DNA of 64,000 nucleotides, taken from assembly GCF_018638295.1 (NCBI RefSeq), contig NZ_JABTTS010000028.1, forward strand, positions 1 to 64,000, given 5' to 3'. Below, piece by piece: positions 49,660 to 58,051 of the stretch. Position 1 is the first letter of the stretch; every line of letters begins with the position of its first letter. The DNA is from Streptomyces sp. CHD11. GTDB lineage: Bacteria > Actinomycetota > Actinomycetes > Streptomycetales > Streptomycetaceae. Below the pieces are notes generated by a model. It was given only the letters and a program-made list of their open reading frames with translations, had not been told where the DNA came from and did not search any database. Position numbers and translations under genes: made by a program.

Positions 49660-50535
49660 ATGACGACGAACGCGCCGCGGCCCGAGATTCTGCGCTACAC
49701 CGCCTTCTCCGGCTCCCCCGACGGCGGGAACCCCGCCGGCGTCGTACTGGACGCCACCGGTCTGGACGACGCCGCCATGCTGGCCATCGCCGCGGAACTC
49801 GGGTACTCGGAGTCCGCGTTCCTGACCGCACCCCCGGAGGGACTCGACGGCCCGGAGGGGCGGGCGTACGGCATCCGGTACTTCAGCCCCCGGGCCGAGG
49901 TGCCGTTCTGCGGGCACGCCACCGTCGCGACGGCCGTCGCACTCGCGGAGCGCCTCGGCGCCGGGGAACTGGTCTTCGCGACGCGCGCCGGCACGGTACC
50001 GGTGGAGGTGACCGAGGAGAACGGGTCGGTCCGGGCCACCCTCACCAGTGTCGAGCCGCGCATCGAGGAGATCGACGCCGCGGACCTCACGGAGGCGCTG
50101 GCCGCGCTCGGCTGGCCGGCCGACGATCTCGACCCGGCCTTCCCGCCCCGGATCGCGTTCGCCGGCGCCCGCCATCTCGTGCTCGCGGCGGCGACCCGCG
50201 CCCGTCTCGCGGACCTCGCCTACGACTTCACCCGCCTCGAAGCGCTCATGCACCGACTGGACCTGACCACGGTCCAACTGGTGTGGCGGGAGTCGGCCGC
50301 CGTCTTCCACGTCCGTGACCCGTTCCCCGTGGGCGGTGTCGTCGAGGACCCGGCGACCGGCGCCGCGGCCGCCGCGTTCGGTGCCTACGCCCGTGAGCTC
50401 GGTCTGGTCCCCGAGGACGCCGTCCTCACCCTGCACCAGGGCGAGGACCTGGGCCGCCCCGGCGAGCTCACGGTGACGCTGCGCGCCGGTGACCGACGGG
50501 TCCGGGTCGGCGGCGCGGGAGCACGTATCGGCTGA
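49660..50535 (+). CDS. PhzF family isomerase/epimerase-like protein
   Basis: A 291-residue protein of the PhzF family, whose best known member isomerises DHHA in phenazine synthesis. It begins LRYTAFSGSPDGGNPAGVVL (the typical FtnrFkGNPAaVv start). It has the central GYSESAFLT (conserved Ser-Glu), VPFCGHATVATAVAL (GHAT), and DPATGAAAAAFGAY (TGsa motif) near the end. No other phenazine genes occur here, so this is one of the many PhzF-like enzymes of unknown substrate. The ATG at 49660 has a weak ribosome site. Confidence 0.85.
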   Translation: MTTNAPRPEILRYTAFSGSPDGGNPAGVVLDATGLDDAAMLAIAAELGYSESAFLTAPPEGLDGPEGRAYGIRYFSPRAEVPFCGHATVATAVALAERLGAGELVFATRAGTVPVEVTEENGSVRATLTSVEPRIEEIDAADLTEALAALGWPADDLDPAFPPRIAFAGARHLVLAAATRARLADLAYDFTRLEALMHRLDLTTVQLVWRESAAVFHVRDPFPVGGVVEDPATGAAAAAFGAYARELGLVPEDAVLTLHQGEDLGRPGELTVTLRAGDRRVRVGGAGARIG

Positions 50536-50602
50536 CACACCGGTCGTGACGGCCGTGCGGGCACGGGTGTCGTCCACAGCAGGAGCGCGGCCCCCATCCG
50601 GG

Positions 50603-52411
50603 CTACGGCCGGCCGGTTCGGGAGGCGTCGCGGGGAAGCCGGACGGTGAAGACCGTCTCGGTGCCCGGGACGCTGGTCACGGACACCTCTCCGCCGTGAG
50701 CCCGTACCAGCTGTCTGACGATGGACAGTCCCAGACCGCTGCCTCCGGTCTTCCTGCTGCGGGACAGATCGCCCCGCCAGAAGCGGTCGAACACGCGGGG
50801 CAGATCCTCCGCACGGATTCCGGTGCCGGTGTCGGTCACCCTGAGTTCGACGCCCTCCGCCGCGTGGTGGGCGACGAGAGCGACACGGCCGCCGGGAGGG
50901 GTGTGGCGCAGGGCATTGGACAGGAGGTTGCCGATCACCTGGCGCAGCCGTACCGGATCGGCGTGGATCGGCAGATCGCCGACGGCGTGCACGAGCAGCT
51001 CCACGTTCTTGGCCTCCGCCCCCGTCCGGTGCGCGGCCGCGGCCTGCCCCATCAGGTTCTGGAGGCGTACGTCCCGCGGGCTGAGGCGCAGCGTCCCGGC
51101 GTCGGCGGCGGCGAGCACCTGCAGGTCGTCGATGATGTGCTGGAGCAGGTGGGCCTCCTCCTGGAGCGAGGCGAGGAGGGCTGAGTCGGGTTCGGCGATG
51201 CCGTCCTGCGCCGCGTCCAGCCAGCCGCGGATGTTGGTGAGCGGGGTCCGCAGCTCGTGTGCGATGTCGCTGACCATGGCTCTGCGCTGCTCCTCGGTGC
51301 GTTCGCGGCGCTCCGAGAGGTCGTTGAGGGCGGCGGCCAGGTAGCCGGTCTCGTCCTTGGTGGTGACCGGAATGCGGATGTGCTGTCCGGCGGGGGCACG
51401 GGCCGCGTCGGCCAGCGCCCGCAGCGGACGCACCAGCCGGACGGCGACGACCGCGGTCAGCGCGGCGGTCACGGCGAGCACCGATGTGGTGGTGCCCACG
51501 ATCCGGAGGGTTCCGGACGGGGACAGGTCGACCACGCGGACGGCCGCTCTGGGCGAGTCGGTCACGAACAGCAGGGCCGCCGGGGCGACGTGGCCGATGA
51601 GCTGCTCGCGCCGCCCCTCCTCGACACACTCGTCCACGATCATCTGCTCCTCCTCGGATCCCTCGTACTCCGGCCGGAGATGTACGTCGATCCGCACGGA
51701 ACCGGACGAGGGCACGTCATGGCGCTCCGCGCAGAGGCGGACGAGCCGTTCGAGTTCGGCGAGGGCCCGGGCTTCCGTCCTGGTGGGTGCCGACATGTCC
51801 TTGGAGAAACACGCCGGGGCGGGATCGTCCCGCGTCCGGGAGAGCCGGACCTCGGGCCGGCCGCTGAATCCCTCGATGATGTATGCTGGCCGTCCCCTCA
51901 CCCTGCTCAGGCACGAGGCCTCGGCGCGCGCGAGCCGGCGCAGTTCCTCCCGCTCCCCGGCAGGCAGGCGGTAGGGGCCGACGGCACGCGGGTCGATGCG
52001 GGAGAGCTGTTGCTTGGGATCGATGCCCTGCCCCGGACGGGCCGTGACGTGCAGCGGGTCTATGACCGCCGAGGCGTTGACGGGTAGTTCCCCGGCTCGC
52101 TCCCGGCCGGACGCGGCGATCGGCCGGCGCGCCCGCGTGGTCAGGACGATGCCGCGGCCGGTCCGGCCGGCCAGGTCCCGCACCTCGCGCTCCACCCCCG
52201 CCCAGCTCCGGTGCGACGCCGCGAAACCCGTGAGCGTGTCCTGGATGGCGGCGTCGTCCGCGAGCACCTGACCGCGCTCCTGCTCGATGGCCAGGCTCGT
52301 GCCGCGCACCGTGAGCCACGCGGTGGCCCCGATGGACAGCAGGGAGATCACGACGGAAGTGAGCAGCAGGCGCAGCAACAAGCTGTTGCGCAGGGGGACT
52401 TCACCTGCCAC
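50603..52411 (-). CDS. Sensor histidine kinase with a large Cys-containing sensor
   Basis: A 602-residue membrane kinase. TM1 (about 12-30) and TM2 (about 300-325) flank an extracellular sensor of about 270 residues holding four Cys (ASCLSR, APACFSKD, LVRLCAERH, VDECVEEG). A HAMP segment, HisKA with MVSDIAHELRTPLTNIRGWL (His near 384) and HATPase boxes (NLLSNALRHT, VTDTGTGIR, GSGLGLSIVRQL) follow. The GTG start at 52411 overlaps the upstream regulator gene by 11 bases. The system faces the lipoprotein/ABC-exporter operon, a layout typical of peptide or envelope-stress sensing. Confidence 0.87.
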   Translation of the reverse strand: MAGEVPLRNSLLLRLLLTSVVISLLSIGATAWLTVRGTSLAIEQERGQVLADDAAIQDTLTGFAASHRSWAGVEREVRDLAGRTGRGIVLTTRARRPIAASGRERAGELPVNASAVIDPLHVTARPGQGIDPKQQLSRIDPRAVGPYRLPAGEREELRRLARAEASCLSRVRGRPAYIIEGFSGRPEVRLSRTRDDPAPACFSKDMSAPTRTEARALAELERLVRLCAERHDVPSSGSVRIDVHLRPEYEGSEEEQMIVDECVEEGRREQLIGHVAPAALLFVTDSPRAAVRVVDLSPSGTLRIVGTTTSVLAVTAALTAVVAVRLVRPLRALADAARAPAGQHIRIPVTTKDETGYLAAALNDLSERRERTEEQRRAMVSDIAHELRTPLTNIRGWLDAAQDGIAEPDSALLASLQEEAHLLQHIIDDLQVLAAADAGTLRLSPRDVRLQNLMGQAAAAHRTGAEAKNVELLVHAVGDLPIHADPVRLRQVIGNLLSNALRHTPPGGRVALVAHHAAEGVELRVTDTGTGIRAEDLPRVFDRFWRGDLSRSRKTGGSGLGLSIVRQLVRAHGGEVSVTSVPGTETVFTVRLPRDASRTGRP

Positions 52412-53108
52412 GGCGACCGCTCGTCAGCTTGTATCCGATCCCGTGGACGGTCAGCAGGAGAGCGGGGTCGCGCGGAGAGACCTCGATCTTCTTCCGCAGA
52501 TTCATGATGTGCACGTCGACCGCGCGTTCCGTGGTGACCCGGTCGTAGTCCGTGGTGAGCTCCAGCAGTTGAGCTCTGGTGAACACCCGGCCGGGCGCGG
52601 CCGCCATGGCACTGAGGATGCGGAACTCCCCCGGGGTGCAGCGGACCGGGCGGCCGTGGGAGGAGACCTCGTGACCGGCCGGGTCCACGGTGAGCGGCCC
52701 GACCTCCAGGGCCGTTCGTGCCTGATGCCCCCCGTCGTCCGAACGCCGGGTGCGCCGTAGCAGGGTGCGGACCCTGGCCACCAGTTCACGCGGCCGGTAG
52801 GGCTTGGTCATGTAGTCGTCGGCGCCCAGGTCCAGCCCGAGCAGCACGTCGTCCTCGGTGGAGCGGGCGGTGAGCATCAGGACGGGCAGGTCCCCCTCCG
52901 CCCGTATCCGGCGGCACACCTCCAGTCCGTCCAGGCCCGGAAGCATCCAGTCGAGCACGATCAGGTCCGGTGGCCGTCGGACGGCCTCGTCCATGACCGT
53001 CCGGCCGTCATGCACCACGGTGACGTCGTGGCCTTCGTGGACGAGGTAGAGCCGGATCAGTTCGGCCTGCTTCTCGTCGTCCTCGGCCACCAGAACGTTT
53101 GCGCACAT
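52401..53108 (-). CDS. OmpR-family response regulator
   Basis: A 235-residue regulator: receiver with Asp53 in LIVLDWMLPGLDG and Lys in DYMTKPYRPRE, and a winged-helix domain ending HGIGYKLTSG. The ATG at 53108 begins MCANVLVAEDDEKQ. It is divergent from the lipoprotein-adaptor-ABC operon; the shared spacer (53109-53273) has three CTGACAA units, two exactly 11 bp apart. It most likely controls that operon. Confidence 0.88.
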   Translation of the reverse strand: MCANVLVAEDDEKQAELIRLYLVHEGHDVTVVHDGRTVMDEAVRRPPDLIVLDWMLPGLDGLEVCRRIRAEGDLPVLMLTARSTEDDVLLGLDLGADDYMTKPYRPRELVARVRTLLRRTRRSDDGGHQARTALEVGPLTVDPAGHEVSSHGRPVRCTPGEFRILSAMAAAPGRVFTRAQLLELTTDYDRVTTERAVDVHIMNLRKKIEVSPRDPALLLTVHGIGYKLTSGRRGR

Positions 53109-53161
53109 GGCCCGATGCTAGTCCGGAAGAACGCGCCGGGGAGCCGGTCGCCCCTTTCTCT

Positions 53162-53182
53162 TTCCTGACAACTTCCTGACAA
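53162..53182. promoter_or_regulatory. TTCCTGACAA tandem operator candidate
   Basis: TTCCTGACAA at 53162-53171 and 53173-53182 are exact direct repeats with 11-bp spacing, in the divergent spacer between the regulator and the lipoprotein gene. This is the geometry of OmpR/PhoB-class sites. Confidence 0.6.
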
Positions 53183-53242
53183 TCCCGTGCTATTGCCGAG
53201 GGCGTCGAGGCCGGGTCTCGCCCTGCCGAAGCCTACTCACAT

Positions 53243-53254
53243 TTCCCTGACAAT
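53243..53254. promoter_or_regulatory. Third CTGACAAT copy near the lipoprotein start
   Basis: TTCCCTGACAAT, 20 bases upstream of the lipoprotein ATG, shares CTGACAATCC with the second tandem copy. It could be a further regulator half-site. Confidence 0.45.
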
Positions 53255-53273
53255 CCTCTGCCACAGTCACCGC

Positions 53274-53924
53274 ATGGATAATTCTCCGGACTGTTCTCGT
53301 TCCGTTTCCCGCATACGGCGCTCATGTCGCGGTGCCCTGGTCCTCGCCGTCACCGGGATGGCATTCACTCTGGCCTCCGGCTGTTCCGGCGACGGCGACG
53401 GCGGCCGGGACTCCGAGGTGGCGTCCGTGGCCTCCGGGAAGCATGACGGGAGGGAAGAGGCGGCGGCCGGGGAGTCCGGGGCGAAGACCGGCGAACCCGA
53501 GGCCGGGCGTCCCCAGCTCCGACTGGACACCACGACCGAGGAGGAGGTCCGGATGTACCAGGGCTACCTCCGGTGCCTCAGGGACCAGGGGGTGGACATC
53601 CCGCGCTCGGGAGGCAAAGGCGGTGACGGGGTCGATCCGAACGCCCTGTGGTTTCCCGGCGTGGACGTGTCCGAGGAACACCCCGAAGCAGAAAAGAAGT
53701 GCCTCTCCAAGAAACCGATGGAGCCCCCGGAGCTCGACCGGAAGAAGAACCCGGACTACATGAAGGACTACCGCGAGTGGATCGAATGCAATAACCGCAG
53801 GGGCCTCAAGGTCGACCCGCTTCCCGACGGCAGCGGATGGAATTTCAAGGAAGACGGGGACATACCGGAGAACGCGAGCCAGATCGATGGCGAGTGTCAG
53901 ATCGAGGCCTTCAGTGAGCAGTGA
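53274..53924 (+). CDS. Cys-rich lipoprotein of the ABC-exporter operon
   Basis: A 216-residue exported lipoprotein. A basic N-terminus and the hydrophobic stretch ALVLAVTGMAFTLASGC give a lipobox-like A-S-G-C with Cys37 as the lipidated residue. The mature part has four more Cys in two similar halves: YLRCLRDQGVDIP...KKCLSKK and WIECNNRRGLKV...GECQIEAF. The second half looks like a divergent copy of the first. No named family was recognised. It leads the adaptor-ATPase-permease operon with an 11-base overlap and could feed the sensor kinase or exporter. The ATG at 53274 has little ribosome site. Confidence 0.7.
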   Translation: MDNSPDCSRSVSRIRRSCRGALVLAVTGMAFTLASGCSGDGDGGRDSEVASVASGKHDGREEAAAGESGAKTGEPEAGRPQLRLDTTTEEEVRMYQGYLRCLRDQGVDIPRSGGKGGDGVDPNALWFPGVDVSEEHPEAEKKCLSKKPMEPPELDRKKNPDYMKDYREWIECNNRRGLKVDPLPDGSGWNFKEDGDIPENASQIDGECQIEAFSEQ

Positions 53925-55320
53925 ACGCGACCCCGCTGACACCGTGGCCCTGCGCGCGATCGCCCCGGAACCCGCGCCGGACCGGGACCCGGCCTCCCGC
54001 GAACCCTCGGCGCGGCGCGGAAGCAGGTTCACGCGTCCCGGCGTCGTCACCGCGACCGCTGTGCTCCTGACGGTCGGGATCGGCGCCGGACTGCTGTGGG
54101 CCCGCGACGACGGCGCCGGCCCGGCGACCGGCAGTGGCCCCGAGATCAGGACGGTCGCCGTGACCAGGACCGATCTGGCGGGCACCCGAGAGATCCAGGG
54201 CACGCTCGGGTACACGGCCCCGCGCACCGTCCGGGGCCCCGCGGAGGGACGGACCACCTGGTTCGCCGCACAGGAGAAGACGGTCGAGCGCGGGCAACCG
54301 CTGTACCGGGTCGACGAGCGTCCCGCCGTGGTCTTCTACGGCAGCACGCCCCTGTACCGCAGACTCGACACCGTCGGCCTCACCGGCCGGGACGTCCAGG
54401 TCGTCGCCGACAACCTCAAGGCGCTCGGCTACGACATCGGCAGCCAGCCGTCCCCCGGCGCGCGGATCCAGCCGTCGGCCCCTCCGGCCGGCGAACCGTC
54501 CGCTGCGGACCGACAGGAGGGGGAGCGGAGGGAGGCGCCGGCCGCGGAGGGCTCCTCCGGTACCCCGGGGTCCCCGGGCTCGGAGGAGAGCGGCGCCCTG
54601 TCCTCAGACGCCACGGACGCCACGGGCTCCTCGTCCTCCGGGGCGTCGGCCGAGGGTCCGGACGCGGCTCCCCCGCCGGTGACGGTCGGGGAGGGCGACG
54701 GCGTGCTCACCTCGTCGCTGATCTCCGCCATCAGGCGCTGGCAGCCGACCGTGGGCATGGAGCCGACCGGCGTCCTCGAGGTCTCCGACGTGGTGGTGAC
54801 GCAGGCCGCCGTGCGGGTCGGGGAGGTCCTCGTCCAGCCCGGGGACGAGGCGGCGGCGGATCTGATGACGGTCACCTCCACCACCAAGTCCGTGACCGTG
54901 CCGGTGGAAGCACTCGACATCGGGTCCATCAAGAGGAAACAGCGGGTCACCGTGGTGCTCCCCGACCGGTCCACGGCCACGGGCCGGGTCACCGCGATCA
55001 GCAGCGTCGTCCAGAGCGACCAGGACAGCGAGAGCCGGCCGGGACGCACCAGGATCAACGTCTCCGTCTCGCTCGACGATCCGCAGGCCGTGAAGGGCTT
55101 CGACTCCGCTCCGGTGCAGGTGCAGTTCGAGGCGGAGTCCAGGAAGGACGTCCTCGCGGTGCCCGTCGGCGCCCTGCTCGCCCTGCGCGAGGGCGGTTAC
55201 GCCCTCCGCCTCGCCGAGGGGCGGCTCGTCCCCGTCGAGACGGGCATGTTCTCCGAAGGACTGGTCGAGATCAGCGGCGGCGGAGTCACCGAGGGCATGA
55301 AAGTGGAGACCACGGCATGA
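53914..55320 (+). CDS. HlyD/YknX-type adaptor with a split peptidoglycan-binding domain
   Basis: A 468-residue membrane-fusion-like protein. One transmembrane helix (VVTATAVLLTVGIGAGLLWA, about 43-62) anchors it. A lipoyl/beta-barrel part starts near 85 (TVAVTRTDLAGTREIQGTLG). A PG-binding-1 motif is split: DVQVVADNLKALGYDI and, after about 85 residues of Ser/Glu/Pro-rich insertion, SLISAIRRWQPTVGMEPTG. The C-terminal barrel (VTVPVEALDIGSIKRKQRVT...VLAVPVGALLALREGGY) is of YknX type. The GTG at 53914 has GAGG six bases upstream and is preferred to ATG 53887. It overlaps the ABC ATPase gene by ATGA. Confidence 0.78.
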   Translation: MSSERDPADTVALRAIAPEPAPDRDPASREPSARRGSRFTRPGVVTATAVLLTVGIGAGLLWARDDGAGPATGSGPEIRTVAVTRTDLAGTREIQGTLGYTAPRTVRGPAEGRTTWFAAQEKTVERGQPLYRVDERPAVVFYGSTPLYRRLDTVGLTGRDVQVVADNLKALGYDIGSQPSPGARIQPSAPPAGEPSAADRQEGERREAPAAEGSSGTPGSPGSEESGALSSDATDATGSSSSGASAEGPDAAPPPVTVGEGDGVLTSSLISAIRRWQPTVGMEPTGVLEVSDVVVTQAAVRVGEVLVQPGDEAAADLMTVTSTTKSVTVPVEALDIGSIKRKQRVTVVLPDRSTATGRVTAISSVVQSDQDSESRPGRTRINVSVSLDDPQAVKGFDSAPVQVQFEAESRKDVLAVPVGALLALREGGYALRLAEGRLVPVETGMFSEGLVEISGGGVTEGMKVETTA

Positions 55321-56006
55321 CCCCCGTCATCACCGTGCGCGAGGCGACCATGACCTATTCCGGCGGTGTGCGGGCGCTCGACCGGGTGTCGCTGTCCGTC
55401 GGGCCCGGCGAACTGCTGGCCATCGTCGGCCCTTCCGGCTCCGGCAAGTCCACGCTCCTCAACATCATGGGCACACTGGACCGGCCCACCGGCGGCGACG
55501 TGATCGTCGAAGGGCAGAACGTGGCGGAGCTCCCCGACCGTGAGCTCTCCGCCCTGCGCGGCCGGCGTCTCGGCTTCGTCTTCCAGCAGTTCCACCTGAC
55601 GGACGGACTCACCGCGGCGGAGAACGTGGCCACCGGCCTGCTGTACGCCGGAGTCCCCCGGCGGCAACGGCGCCGGCTGGCCGAGGAGGCCCTGGCGCGG
55701 GTCGGACTGGCGCACCGCACCCGCCACCTGCCCCGGCAGCTCTCCGGAGGGGAGCGCCAGCGTGTGGCGATCGCCCGCGCGCTGGTCAACGAACCGGCCC
55801 TGGTTCTCGCCGACGAACCGACCGGAGCGCTCGACACCGCCAACGGCGCCGCGGCGCTGGCCCTGCTGAGAGCGCTCAACGAGGAAGGCACCACGATCGC
55901 GGTCATCACCCACGACCGCGACATCGCCGCCCGGTTGCCCCGGCGGGTCCAGCTGCGGGACGGCCGCCTCGTCGAAGACACCGCACTGACCGAGGGTTCG
56001 CCATGA
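55317..56006 (+). CDS. ABC transporter ATP-binding protein (MacB/LolD type)
   Basis: A 229-residue ATPase of the MacB/LolD exporter class: Walker A GPSGSGKST (38-46), Q-loop VFQQFHLTDGLTAAENVATG, signature LSGGERQRVAIARAL, Walker B LVLADEPTGALD and the H-loop ITHDRDI. The ATG overlaps the adaptor stop and the stop overlaps the permease start, so this operon is fully coupled. With the adaptor and permease it should form a tripartite-like exporter or envelope-remodelling pump. Confidence 0.93.
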   Translation: MTPVITVREATMTYSGGVRALDRVSLSVGPGELLAIVGPSGSGKSTLLNIMGTLDRPTGGDVIVEGQNVAELPDRELSALRGRRLGFVFQQFHLTDGLTAAENVATGLLYAGVPRRQRRRLAEEALARVGLAHRTRHLPRQLSGGERQRVAIARALVNEPALVLADEPTGALDTANGAAALALLRALNEEGTTIAVITHDRDIAARLPRRVQLRDGRLVEDTALTEGSP

Positions 56007-57307
56007 ACGCCCCTGACTCCCCCTCCCGCCGGAAGCCGCGAAGAACTCGAGACGCCCGACGGAGCCGAACGGCTCGGAGGGCTTCCCGCCCCGCCCTCGG
56101 CCGCACGGCCAAGCCGGTGCGTCTGGCTCCGTCGGACCTTCTCGGGCTCGGACTGCTCGGTCTGCGGACCCGTAAGCTCCGGGCCGCTCTGTCGGCGCTC
56201 GGGATCTCGATCGGCATCGCCACGATGGTCGTGGTGACGGGCATCCCCGCCTCCAGCCACCGGGCGCTCATGGACGAGATGTCCGCGCTCGGCTCCAACA
56301 TGCTGCGGGCGCAGTCCGTGTCCGTGCAGAGCAGGCCCGTCCCCCTGCCGGAGGAGTCGGTCGGCATGGTGCGCCGTATCGGCCCGGTCACGGCGGCGAG
56401 CGCGGTGGCCAACACCCATGCGCAGGTACAGCGTTCCGACCTGACCGCCGGGGACGACTTCTCCGGCACGGGCGTCACCGTTCTCGCGGCCCGGCGTGAT
56501 CTGCTGGACGTGGTGGGCGGGTCGGTGTCGTCAGGACGGTTCTTCAGCCGTGCCGACGAACAGTTCCCCACCGCCGTACTGGGCTTCCGGGCCGCCACCC
56601 GACTGGGCATCGGCAAGATCCACGCCGGCGACCCGCCCCCGCAGATCCGGATCGACAGCTCGTGGTTCACCGTGATCGGCGTTCTCCGCACCGTTCCCCT
56701 GGCCGACGACCTCGACCACGCCGTACTGACCGGATGGCCTGCCGCCCGGAAGACACTGCGGTTCGACGGCAATCCCACGGTGATCTACGTCAAGGCGCGG
56801 GAGGCGTCCCTCGAGGGCGTCCGGGACGTGCTTCCCGTTACCGTGTTCCCCGAGCAGCCCGGCCAGGTCCAGGTCAGCCGTCCGTCGGAGGCCCTGGCCG
56901 CCAAGCGCGCCACCGAGAACTCGTTCTCGTCGCTCTTCCTGGGCCTCGCCGGAGTCGCCCTGCTGGTCGGCGGGATAGGGGTCGCCAACACCATGGTCAT
57001 CTCGGTGCTGGAGCGTCGCAGGGAGATCGGGCTCCGCCGGGCCCTGGGCGCGACCCGGGGCCAGATACGCGTCCAGTTCCTCACCGAGTCGGTGGCGCTG
57101 GCGGTGCTGGGCGGTGCCGCCGGAACCGCGCTGGGCGTCCTCGCCACCGCCGGCTACGCGACCTACCAGGGCTGGCCCCCGGTGATCTCCGCGCTCTCGG
57201 TCGTCGGCGGCTGCCTCGGTGCGGCGGTGGTCGGCGCGGCAGCCGGTGTCTACCCTTCCGTCCGGGCCTCCCGGCTGTCACCCACAAAGGCCCTGGCGTC
57301 GACGTAG
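56003..57307 (+). CDS. ABC transporter permease (MacB/FtsX family)
   Basis: A 434-residue permease: an Arg-rich cytosolic tail of about 45 residues, TM1 (LGISIGIATMVVVTGIPA), a long extracellular MacB-like domain (about 95-310), and three C-terminal helices with the FtsX signature VGGIGVANTMVISVLERRREIGLRRALGATRGQIRVQFL. It is co-translated with the ATPase gene. The operon ends here, 55 bases before the convergent tdk gene. Confidence 0.9.
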   Translation: MNAPDSPSRRKPRRTRDARRSRTARRASRPALGRTAKPVRLAPSDLLGLGLLGLRTRKLRAALSALGISIGIATMVVVTGIPASSHRALMDEMSALGSNMLRAQSVSVQSRPVPLPEESVGMVRRIGPVTAASAVANTHAQVQRSDLTAGDDFSGTGVTVLAARRDLLDVVGGSVSSGRFFSRADEQFPTAVLGFRAATRLGIGKIHAGDPPPQIRIDSSWFTVIGVLRTVPLADDLDHAVLTGWPAARKTLRFDGNPTVIYVKAREASLEGVRDVLPVTVFPEQPGQVQVSRPSEALAAKRATENSFSSLFLGLAGVALLVGGIGVANTMVISVLERRREIGLRRALGATRGQIRVQFLTESVALAVLGGAAGTALGVLATAGYATYQGWPPVISALSVVGGCLGAAVVGAAAGVYPSVRASRLSPTKALAST

Positions 57308-57362
57308 GCCGGGGCGTGGGCCCGGACCGGACCGGGCGGCTTTCCGGGGGGGCGTCCGTCCG

Positions 57363-58010
57363 TCAATGGGTGACGGGCAACACGTCCGGGGACAGTGCCG
57401 CCGCGCGGGACGTCGCCGCCGTCATGCGGCGGCGGTGGTGGCGGCGGCACAGGACCTCGTAGCCGATCTCGTCCGTGGAGCCGGTGACGTCGCCGACGAC
57501 CACCTGTGCGCCCTCGACGACCATCACCCCGCCGACGGTGCGGGCGTTGTGCGTGGCGCGGGCGCCGCACCAGCACAGGGCCTCGACCTGGAGCACCTCG
57601 ACCCGGTCGGCGAGTTCGACCAGGCGCTGGGAGCCGGGGAAGAGCCTGGAGCGGAAGTCGGTGGTGATGCCGAAGGCGTAGACGTCGAGTTCCAGGTCGT
57701 CGACCACGCGCGCGAGTTGGTCGATCTGCTCCGGGGCCAGGAACTGTGCCTCGTCCGCGATCACGTAGTCCGCGCGCCGGCCCTGTGAGAGATGGTCGAC
57801 GAGGTGCGCGTACAGGTCCGCGCCGTCGCCCACCTCCACCGCGTCCGTGACCAGGCCGAGGCGGGAGGAGAGCTTGCCCTCACCGGCCCGGTCGTTGCGG
57901 GTGAAGATCATGCCGATGAGGCCGCGCGCCGAGCGGTTGTGCTCGATCTGCAGGGCCAGGGTCGACTTCCCGCAGTCCATGGTTCCGCAGAAGAACACCA
58001 GCTCGGGCAT
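57363..58010 (-). CDS. tdk: Thymidine kinase
   Basis: A 215-residue type II thymidine kinase that phosphorylates thymidine in the salvage pathway. It has the P-loop FFCGTMDCGKSTLALQI (about 6-22), DYVIADEAQFL (the acidic catalytic segment), a lasso-loop region and a zinc site built from CWCGARATHNAR and EVLCRRHH. The ATG at 58010 begins MPELVFFCGTM. The gene is followed on the same strand by nothing closer than the ABC operon and precedes the phosphodiesterase gene 41 bases upstream. Confidence 0.93.
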   Translation of the reverse strand: MPELVFFCGTMDCGKSTLALQIEHNRSARGLIGMIFTRNDRAGEGKLSSRLGLVTDAVEVGDGADLYAHLVDHLSQGRRADYVIADEAQFLAPEQIDQLARVVDDLELDVYAFGITTDFRSRLFPGSQRLVELADRVEVLQVEALCWCGARATHNARTVGGVMVVEGAQVVVGDVTGSTDEIGYEVLCRRHHRRRMTAATSRAAALSPDVLPVTH

Positions 58011-58051
58011 GGGGGGTCGGGCACCTTTCGGCAGGGAACGCGGGCGGAGTC

